DNA from: an uncultured Paracoccaceae bacterium
GTDB taxonomy: Bacteria; Pseudomonadota; Alphaproteobacteria; Rhodobacterales; Rhodobacteraceae
Length of the DNA stretch: 5,824 bases
Reading direction: 5' to 3'
NCBI GenBank assembly: GCA_937900975.1
Contig: CALCPC010000133.1
Location: 1 to 5,824 of the forward strand
Positions 1 to 4,620 of this stretch are shown piece by piece; position 1 is the first letter of the stretch; every line of letters starts with the position of its first letter. The notes beneath the pieces are model-generated. The model was not told the origin of the DNA. It searched no databases and saw nothing but the letters and a program-made list of their open reading frames with translations. The translations under genes were made by a program, and so were the position numbers.

Positions 1-118
1 TTGCCCCACCGGCGCCCCGCCAAAGCACGCCGGTCCAGCCTGCTGCCCCCGCGCAGAGGCGCGCGCGCGGTGGCAGTGGGTATGCGCAAGCGCCCCCCCC
101 CCAAAACTGCAAACGCAC
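1..118. repeat. Array unit 0, spacer only (type B), cut by window edge
   Basis: Only the last five bases of the core (1-5) and its spacer are inside the window. The spacer resembles that of unit 2 (439-546): both carry CAGCCTG.., then CCGCGCAGAGG and a GC-alternating stretch. It contains a run of ten C at 93-102 just before the AAAAC..AAACGC block that precedes the next core. The array therefore continues to the left of the window. Confidence 0.65.
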
Positions 119-366
119 CCAGTCTCCGGGGGAAACCCGGCCCGCCGGACGCCCTGCGTGGGGTGAACGAATGCAGCACTGCGCCCCGCACGCCCGCTTT
201 GCCCGGCTGCCGCGCGGTGAGAACACCCTCAGCGCCGCTCCCCGCAAACCCACTTTGCCCCGCCGCCGCAAAGCGGAGCGGGATGCCGCGATCGGCCCGC
301 TCAGTGGCCCAAGTTCGGCGATGGTGGGAACATGCCTGGACGCCACCCCAAAGCCCGAAACACCGC
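119..366. repeat. Array unit 1, full length (141-nt core plus type A spacer)
   Basis: The core is 119-259 and the spacer 260-366. The core holds the hairpin CCGGG (126-130) / CCCGG (136-140) with loop GGAAA. The spacer holds a block at 284-326 that recurs at 712-754 with three differences in 43 bases. It also has a short stem CCGC-AAA-GCGG at 266-276. Confidence 0.8.
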
Positions 367-546
367 CCACCCCCGCCTACTAGTTGCCCCGCGGGGGTGG
401 GCGCCCTAAACGCGAAACCGCCCAAACCCTCCCTTGCCCCACCGCCGTCCCGCCAGTGCAGCCTGCCGCTACCCCCCTCCGCGCAGAGGTGCACGCGCGG
501 GGGCGGTGGCTGGGCTTCAGTGCCCCACCAAAACCAGAAACGCCGC
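367..546. repeat. Array unit 2, core shortened by 69 nt, type B spacer
   Basis: The core (367-438) is 72 nt instead of 141: the left few bases and the right part (from about TTGCCCCGCGGGG, 384 onward) align to other units, and the middle, including the hairpin, is missing. The spacer 439-546 resembles the spacer of unit 0. The loss of exactly 69 nt with both flanks kept looks like a single internal deletion. Confidence 0.65.
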
Positions 547-794
547 CCAGTCTTCGGGAGATACCCGACCTCCCAGACGCCCAGCGCGGGGTGCGCGCCT
601 GCAGCACGGCGACCCGAACACCCGCGATACCCGGCTGCCGCGCGGCGTGAGCAACCTCAGCGCTGCTCCCGACACACCCACTTTGCCTCGCCGCCGTAAG
701 GCGATGCGGGTTGCCGCGATAGGCCCGCTCATTGGCCCAAGTTCGGCGACGGTGCGGATATTCCTGAGCGCTTGACCCAAAACCAAAACGCTAT
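547..794. repeat. Array unit 3, full length (type A spacer)
   Basis: The core is 547-687 and the spacer 688-794. The hairpin is TCGGG (554-558) / CCCGA (564-568), with the outer C-G pair of units 1 and 5 replaced by T-A. The spacer shares the 43-base block (712-754) with unit 1 and has a short stem CGCC-GTAA-GGCG at 692-703, where unit 1 has its own small stem. Confidence 0.8.
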
Positions 795-1048
795 CCAGTC
801 CTCAGGTGATACCTGGCCCAACGGACGCTCCGCGCGGGGTGCGTCCCGGCAGCACTGCGACCCGGCCACCCGCTTTGCCCGGCTGACACGCGGCGAGAGC
901 ATCCTCAGCGCTGCTCCTCGCAAACCCGCTTTGCCAAACCGCCGCCCCGATGATGCAAAGCGGTGCGGGCTGCTGCAAAAGGCCCGGTCAGGAGCTAATC
1001 CGCGAAGGTGGGCGTGCTTGGACACCCCGCTGAAACCGAAAACGCCGT
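795..1048. repeat. Array unit 4, full length
   Basis: The core is 795-935, aligning without gaps to units 1 and 3. The hairpin is CAGGT (803-807) / ACCTG (811-815) with loop GAT; relative to unit 5 one internal G-C pair is replaced by A-T. Inside the core, ACCCGCTTTGCC occurs twice, at 868-879 and 924-935, 56 bases apart; a similar doubled motif is seen in the other cores. The 113-nt spacer is more diverged than those of units 1 and 3. Confidence 0.75.
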
Positions 1049-1298
1049 CTAGTCTCCGGGTGAAACCCGGCCCGCCGGACGCACCGCTTGGGGTGCGCAG
1101 CTGCAGCGCCGCCCGCAAACCCGCTTTGCCCGGATGCAGCACGGGGGTAAGCGCCCTCAACCCTAGACCGCGCAAACCTGCCTTGTCCCGCCGTCGCCCA
1201 GCAGATGCGCGGCGCTTTGGGCTGCTGCCACGATCCCGCGCAAAGACCGATGCGCGGCGGTGCGTGTCCCTCGGCGCCCGACCTAACGCGGACGCGCC
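1049..1298. repeat. Array unit 5, core with small net indels
   Basis: The core is about 1049-1187, two bases shorter than the 141-nt form, with local rearrangement around 1125-1165. It carries the longest version of the hairpin, CCGGGT (1056-1061), loop GAA, ACCCGG (1065-1070). The doubled motif appears as CGCAAACCCGCTTTGCC and CGCAAACCTGCCTTGTCC. The spacer limits are approximate. Confidence 0.65.
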
Positions 1299-1370
1299 GC
1301 CGGGCCTGCCGGATGCGCGGTGGGGTGAGTGGTCTGTGCGCCGCTCTGCCGGTTTAACGGGCTGCGGAAG
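1299..1370. repeat. Array unit 6, decayed partial copy at the right end
   Basis: CCGGGCCTGCCGGATGC and the following GGTGGGGTGAG resemble the core segment after the hairpin in unit 5 (CCCGGCCCGCCGGACGC, then GCTTGGGGTGCG). The hairpin itself is lost and similarity fades by about 1370. Alignment was by eye, so the limits are uncertain. Confidence 0.4.
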
Positions 1371-1728
1371 CGTGGCGGCTGGGCGGCCCTTGGGGTGCTG
1401 TGGGGGGCGGAGTGGTTTGGTCTTATGAGACATCCGACCGGAAGCGGGTGATGCGGGTGATGTTCGCCGGCTGTCGCGCGCGGGGGCGATTGCGGGTCTG
1501 CCGCGCCGGGGGAAGCTGCTCTGCGCCGCAGAACGTTGGAGGCGCAGCGACCCTTGCCCTCACCAAAACGCGGCATGGTGTAGCGACCCTCGTAGGGCTC
1601 GACTGTTGGGGCCGCGCGTGGTGCGCTAGCATTGGGTCGAGCGCTACGCAATCGCGGCGGGCCGGCTAGTCGATGGGCAGAGGGTTGGCTTTTGCGAACC
1701 GGGGGGCGGCGCGATCCCGCGCCTTGCG
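1371..1728. other. Intergenic stretch with no recognisable gene
   Basis: I find no gene, RNA gene or mobile-element end here. Short reading frames on both strands have low-complexity products, no credible ribosome binding site and no recognisable motif. Small structures seen are a GTCT-TATG-AGAC inverted repeat (1420-1431), a perfect 9-bp tandem repeat GCGGGTGAT (1444-1452 and 1453-1461), and a GCGCT / AGCGC stem (1623-1627 with 1640-1644). None is enough to assign a function. The plus strand changes from C-rich (array) to G-rich here. Confidence 0.6.
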
Positions 1729-1862
1729 GTCATGCGGGCGGCGGTCAACGGGAGGCGGTCCGCGGGGGTGGCGGGCCACTGGGTGGCGGACAATGGCGCG
1801 GCCGTCCACGCGGCGGCGGTCCACAGGGCGGGGTCCACGGGGCGGGGGTCCACGGGGCGGGG
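1729..1862. repeat. G-rich minisatellite, about nine copies of a 15-bp unit
   Basis: Units start with GTCCAC-like hexamers followed by a G/C-rich tail. The last four are clearest: 1804-1818, 1819-1832, 1833-1847 and 1848-1862, of which the last two are identical (GTCCACGGGGCGGGG). Degenerate units of 14-17 bp extend left through GTCAACGGG (1744) to GTCATGCGGGCGGCG (1729-1743). Six runs of three to five G lie between 1826 and 1862, separated by 1 or 5 bases, which fits the simple G-quadruplex pattern on the plus strand. Any peptide reading is repetitive (for example STGRG), and no start or ribosome binding site supports translation. Confidence 0.8.
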
Positions 1863-2020
1863 ATCGATACTACGGGCGCCTGCGCGGCGGCGCGGATGGG
1901 CTTGGTTCTTGCACCGACCGCCACCCGGCGCTTCCTGTGAGCCGCGCTGGCCGGACGCCGCGCGGGGGCTCAGCCCTTTGACGGCGGCTTGGCGCCTCCT
2001 TCGCCGTGCCGGAGCGCCCG
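1863..2020. other. Intergenic stretch, nothing recognised
   Basis: This lies between the minisatellite and the 19-bp duplication. The phoH reading frame is open through it, but the translation is Arg/Ala/Pro-rich and unlike a PhoH N-terminus, and no ribosome binding site is seen. I treat it as non-coding leader sequence. Confidence 0.5.
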
Positions 2021-2058
2021 CCGAGCGCCCGCCCCCCCGCCGAGCGCCCGCCCCCCCG
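2021..2058. repeat. Perfect 19-bp tandem duplication with C7 tracts
   Basis: CCGAGCGCCCGCCCCCCCG occurs twice back to back at 2021-2039 and 2040-2058, preceded by a partial GGAGCGCCCG at 2011-2020. On the minus strand this gives G7-C-G3 twice, another sequence able to form a G-quadruplex. It ends about 35 bases before the candidate -35 element. Confidence 0.85.
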
Positions 2059-2093
2059 CCGCTGAGCAAAGAATGGCCCGCGCGGCGCTGCCA

Positions 2094-2124
2094 TTGGCAC
2101 TCTGTCGGCATTGTGAAAGATATT
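2094..2124 (+). promoter_or_regulatory. Weak candidate promoter for the phoH operon
   Basis: TTGGCA at 2094-2099 matches five of six bases of a sigma-70-type -35 box. GATATT at 2119-2124 matches four of six bases of a -10 box, but the 19-base spacing is longer than the optimum of about 17. The site lies in the only relatively AT-containing patch upstream of phoH. It would leave an untranslated leader of roughly 55 bases. This is a pattern match only. Confidence 0.25.
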
Positions 2125-2149
2125 CTGCTTGCACCGCGCCGGGGGGCGG

Positions 2150-2163
2150 GGCACGGTCGTGCC
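2150..2163. promoter_or_regulatory. Near-palindrome in the phoH leader
   Basis: GGCACG-GT-CGTGCC is a perfect 6-bp inverted repeat around a two-base centre, 21 bases before the phoH start. It could be an operator-like dyad or form a short leader hairpin when two inner pairs open. No regulator can be named. Confidence 0.35.
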
Positions 2164-2175
2164 AAACTTCTTGAT

Positions 2176-2179
2176 GGAG
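2176..2179 (+). promoter_or_regulatory. Shine-Dalgarno GGAG that fixes the phoH TTG start
   Basis: GGAG is followed by five bases and then TTG at 2185. No other in-frame start candidate nearby has comparable spacing, and the protein from this TTG begins as expected for Rhodobacteraceae PhoH (MATSVLHDPS..). Confidence 0.7.
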
Positions 2180-2184
2180 CGACC

Positions 2185-3195
2185 TTGGCGACATCCGTCC
2201 TGCACGACCCGTCCGCCGGCGACATCCGCGACAAAAGCGTCAGCTTTCCCGACAACCGTCTGCTTATCGACCTGTGCGGCGAATACGACCGCCATCTGAC
2301 ACAGATCGAAACCGCGCTTTCGGTCGTGATCACGCGGCGGGGCAATGAGCTTGTGCTCCATGGCGAGGGCGACGCGGTTTCTCGCGGCGCCGAAGCGCTG
2401 GAAGCGCTTTACCAGCGCTTGGAACAAGGCCGCGCGGTGGAGCCCGGCGACGTAGAGGCAGCGCTGCGCATGCCGCGCGCGGACCAAACAACGCTTGCCC
2501 CCGATCAGCTTGAGATGTTTCAGGGCGGTGCGGTCGAAATCCGGACCCGCAAGAAAACCATCGAGCCGCGCACACCGGCGCAACAGGCCTATGTCAAATC
2601 GCTGTTCAAGCATGAGCTTGTCTTCGGCCTCGGCCCCGCCGGCACTGGCAAAACCTATCTTGCCGTCGCCGCGGCGGTGTCGATGTTCATCGAGGGCCGC
2701 GTCGGGCGGATCATCCTGTCGCGCCCGGCGGTCGAGGCGGGGGAGCGTTTGGGTTTTCTACCCGGCGACATGAAGGAGAAGGTCGATCCCTACATGCAGC
2801 CGCTTTACGATGCGCTGAACGATTTTCTGCCCGGCAAGCAGTTGCCCCGGCTGATGGAGGAAAAGCAGATCGAGATCGCGCCGCTGGCCTTCATGCGCGG
2901 GCGGACGCTGGCCAACGCGTTTGTCGTGCTCGACGAAGCGCAGAACGCGACCACGATGCAGATGAAGATGTTTCTCACCCGGCTCGGCGAAGGCAGCCGG
3001 ATGGCGATCACCGGAGACATGACGCAGATCGATCTGCCGCGCGGCGTGCCCTCGGGCCTGGTCGAGGCCGAGAAAGTGCTGCGCGGCGTCGACGGCATCG
3101 GCTTCACCCGGTTCAGCGCGGGCGACGTGGTCCGCCATCCAATGGTCGCGAAGATTATCCAAGCCTACGAGGCCGCCGATAAGCGCAGCGATTGA
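2185..3195 (+). CDS. phoH: PhoH-like (YbeZ-type) P-loop ATPase
   Basis: This encodes a 336-residue cytoplasmic ATPase of the PhoH/YbeZ family, associated with RNA metabolism and ribosome function and often a partner of YbeY. An N-terminal RNA-binding-like domain lies at about residues 18-95. The PhoH ATPase domain follows from about 128: Walker A GPAGTGKT at 150-157, Walker B with VVLDE at 247-251, and conserved segments LSRPAVEAGERLGFLPGD (178-195), KMFLTRLGEGSRMAITGD (261-278) and DLPRG (283-287). The length is typical of the family. I chose the TTG at 2185 because of the GGAG five bases upstream and because homology-like sequence begins there; the frame stays open far upstream, so an automatic caller may pick a false long start such as 1732. 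A GTG at 2113 would add 24 residues but lacks support. It is the first gene of the cluster, 13 nt before the chosen ybeY start. Confidence 0.95.
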   Translation: MATSVLHDPSAGDIRDKSVSFPDNRLLIDLCGEYDRHLTQIETALSVVITRRGNELVLHGEGDAVSRGAEALEALYQRLEQGRAVEPGDVEAALRMPRADQTTLAPDQLEMFQGGAVEIRTRKKTIEPRTPAQQAYVKSLFKHELVFGLGPAGTGKTYLAVAAAVSMFIEGRVGRIILSRPAVEAGERLGFLPGDMKEKVDPYMQPLYDALNDFLPGKQLPRLMEEKQIEIAPLAFMRGRTLANAFVVLDEAQNATTMQMKMFLTRLGEGSRMAITGDMTQIDLPRGVPSGLVEAEKVLRGVDGIGFTRFSAGDVVRHPMVAKIIQAYEAADKRSD

Positions 3196-3208
3196 CACCG
3201 TCGATCTT

Positions 3209-3667
3209 GTGATCGAGGACGCGCGCTGGGATGCCCCCTTTCTGCAGCCGTTGGCTGAGCGGGCCGCGGCCGCGGCGCTGGGCGCAGCGGGGATCGCGGC
3301 GCCCTTGGAGATCGCCATCCTCGCCGCCGACGACGCCCGAATGGCGGGGCTGAACGCCACGTTCCGGGGCCGTGACGGCGCCACGAATGTTCTGTCTTGG
3401 CCGGCCTTCGACCTTGCACCCGGCGCCGCGCCGCCCGAGGACCGGTTCGGCCGCCCCCTGCTCGGCGATATTGCGCTTGGGTATGAGACCTGCCGGGCGG
3501 AGGCCAAGGCCGCCGATCGCCCGTTTGAGGCGCATATCGCGCATCTGATCATTCACGGATGCTTACATCTTCTCGGCTATGACCACGAAAACGAGGCAGA
3601 CGCCACAGTCATGGAGGATTTGGAGGTTCGTGCCCTTGCCAGGATCGGGTATCCAAGCCCATATTAA
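3209..3667 (+). CDS. ybeY: Endoribonuclease YbeY (rRNA maturation factor)
   Basis: YbeY is a single-domain zinc-dependent endoribonuclease involved in 16S rRNA 3'-end maturation and 70S ribosome quality control in the cytoplasm. From the GTG at 3209 it has 152 residues, close to the family norm. The signature HGCLHLLGYDH lies at residues 116-126, giving the three metal-binding histidines H116, H120 and H126. TNVLSWP at 59-65 corresponds to the common TNVLSFP motif, and R53 in NATFR matches the conserved arginine. The start is uncertain: there is no Shine-Dalgarno sequence before the GTG, and the preceding in-frame codons (IDTVDL, from ATT 3191) read like the natural N-terminus of relatives. 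No in-frame ATG, GTG or TTG was found from 3209 back to about 3140. Translation may be coupled to the phoH stop at 3193-3195, or begin at the ATT. Confidence 0.93.
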   Translation: MIEDARWDAPFLQPLAERAAAAALGAAGIAAPLEIAILAADDARMAGLNATFRGRDGATNVLSWPAFDLAPGAAPPEDRFGRPLLGDIALGYETCRAEAKAADRPFEAHIAHLIIHGCLHLLGYDHENEADATVMEDLEVRALARIGYPSPY

Positions 3668-3677
3668 GCTTTGCGGC

Positions 3678-3691
3678 GGCGGCTTGCCGCC
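3678..3691 (+). terminator. GC hairpin followed by T-rich bases between ybeY and corC
   Basis: GGCGG (3678-3682), loop CTTG, CCGCC (3687-3691), with one more possible pair inside, followed by TTTACATTT. It starts 11 bases after the ybeY stop. The T tract is interrupted, so it may be a weak attenuator or RNA-stabilising hairpin rather than a full terminator, since the downstream genes appear to belong to the same operon. Confidence 0.35.
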
Positions 3692-3712
3692 TTTACATTT
3701 GGTATGGAGATC

Positions 3713-4615
3713 ATGGGCGACCGCGCCGATGCACCTGCCGAGACCGAACAAGGTCCGGACGCAAACGAACCCAAATCCCGAATACGGTCCATGTTCGGCT
3801 GGTTATTAGGCACCGCATCGCGACCCGATGCGCGTCCCGATTCCCACCCGCAGGAGGCCGAGACCACGCAAGAAGCGCGTACCATGCTGCACAATGTGCG
3901 CAACATGGCCGAGGTTCGGATCCGCGACATCTGCGTGCCCCGGGCCGATATCGCCTCGGTCCCCATCGATGCGCCCCTGGCTGAGGTGGTGGCGCATTTC
4001 CGCGTCTCCAGCTATTCCCGCCTGCCGGTCTATGACGACACGCTCGACAACCCCTTGGGCCTTGTCCACCTCAAAGACTTGTCGCTGAGCTGCGGGTTCG
4101 GGGCCGAAGAAGCGGCTTACGATCTGCGCAACCTTATGCGGCCGCTGCTTTACGCGCCGCCCTCCATGCCGATGGGGGTTTTGTTGCAGAAGATGCAGAC
4201 CGACCGCATTCACATGGCTTTGGTGATCGACGAATATGGCGGCGTCGACTCGCTTTTGACCAGCGAGGATCTGGTTGAGCAGATCGTGGGCGAAATCGCA
4301 GATGAGCATGACGACGAGGCGGCGGAGCTTTGGGCCGAGGAGGCGCCGGGCGTCTACCTGACCTCTGCCCGCCTGGCGCTGGCGGATTTCGAGGCGATCT
4401 CGGGTCTTGGCCTTTTGGCCGACGATATGGACGAGGACATCGACACGCTTGGCGGCCTGGTTTTCATGCTTGCCGGGCGGGTTCCGGTGCGCGGTGAGAT
4501 TGTATGCCACCCCGGCGGGCATGAGTTTGAGGTGGTCGAGGCCGATCCGCGCAGCCTGAAACGGCTGCGGGTGCGGCTTCAATCGGCCGCGCTCTTGGAC
4601 CGCGCGGCCGAGTAG
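3713..4615 (+). CDS. corC: CBS-pair / CorC_HlyC domain protein (YbeX/CorC, TlyC-like)
   Basis: This 300-residue cytosolic protein belongs to the YbeX/CorC group. The group has been linked to magnesium/cobalt efflux and, through its place beside ybeZ-ybeY, to ribosome metabolism; the common label 'hemolysin' is historical. No membrane DUF21 domain is present. The acidic/polar N-terminus (1-60) is followed by CBS 1 at about 70-125 (DICVPRADIASV at 72-83, SYSRLPVYDD at 100-109), CBS 2 at about 138-195 (ALVIDEYGGVDSLLT at 169-183) and a CorC_HlyC domain at about 213-292 (LGGLVFMLAGRVPVRGE at 246-262). I chose ATG 3713 (MGDRAD..) because GGAG lies at 3706-3709, though the 3-base gap is short; ATG 3704 and TTG 3671 are in-frame alternatives, the latter overlapping the spacer hairpin. 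It starts 45 nt after ybeY and ends five bases before lnt. Confidence 0.92.
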   Translation: MGDRADAPAETEQGPDANEPKSRIRSMFGWLLGTASRPDARPDSHPQEAETTQEARTMLHNVRNMAEVRIRDICVPRADIASVPIDAPLAEVVAHFRVSSYSRLPVYDDTLDNPLGLVHLKDLSLSCGFGAEEAAYDLRNLMRPLLYAPPSMPMGVLLQKMQTDRIHMALVIDEYGGVDSLLTSEDLVEQIVGEIADEHDDEAAELWAEEAPGVYLTSARLALADFEAISGLGLLADDMDEDIDTLGGLVFMLAGRVPVRGEIVCHPGGHEFEVVEADPRSLKRLRVRLQSAALLDRAAE

Positions 4616-4620
4616 GCCGG

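Larger units (their letters stand above)
1..1370. repeat. Degenerate long-period tandem repeat array (period about 248 bp)
   Basis: This stretch is built from diverged copies of one unit. Each unit has a core that begins near CCAGTCTCCGGG and ends near CTTTGCC, then a spacer of about 107-113 nt ending in AAAACC..AAACGCCG. Core starts are at 119, 367, 547, 795 and 1049, with a core end at 5 from a unit cut by the left edge and a decayed core from about 1299. Cores at 119-259, 547-687 and 795-935 are each exactly 141 nt and align without gaps; two hand comparisons gave 29 and 30 differences, about 79% identity. The plus strand is C-rich throughout. Reading frames crossing the array change frame between units, because the period is not a fixed multiple of three, and give low-complexity Pro/Arg/Ala products, so I do not call genes here. 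I do not recognise the repeat family. It is too long in period and too diverged for CRISPR. Confidence 0.85.

Noticed and set aside
1..699. Long plus-strand open frame of 232 codons in the array
   Set aside because: It crosses several repeat units in different phases, is Pro/Arg/Ala-rich with no domain, has no ribosome binding site visible, and long open frames are expected in such GC-rich DNA.
1..1370. CRISPR array
   Set aside because: Units are about 248 bp and diverged along their length; there are no short identical repeats with unique spacers of 25-45 bp.
729..1433. Minus-strand open frame of 234 codons over array units 3-6
   Set aside because: The peptide repeats only because the DNA repeats; codon-position differences show no third-position excess, and unit 5 is out of phase with unit 4. 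Kept as a finding about a possible decayed frame, not as a gene.
1732..2184. N-terminal extension of phoH from ATG 1732 (487-residue version)
   Set aside because: The extension runs through the minisatellite and the 19-bp duplication, is low-complexity, and would make the protein about 150 residues longer than the family. The TTG at 2185 has a Shine-Dalgarno sequence and the expected N-terminus.
1..2184. Insertion sequence or transposase remnant
   Set aside because: No transposase-like motif, terminal inverted repeats or target-site duplications were found by eye.
1371..2184. tRNA, rRNA or other known RNA gene upstream of phoH
   Set aside because: No cloverleaf with a T-loop GTTCRA-type motif or other recognisable RNA signature was found; only short isolated stems are present.
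1644..2345. Minus-strand open frame of 233 codons across the phoH leader
   Set aside because: It overlaps the phoH 5' coding region, and its repetitive DPRPV section reflects the minisatellite; no start signal or domain supports it.
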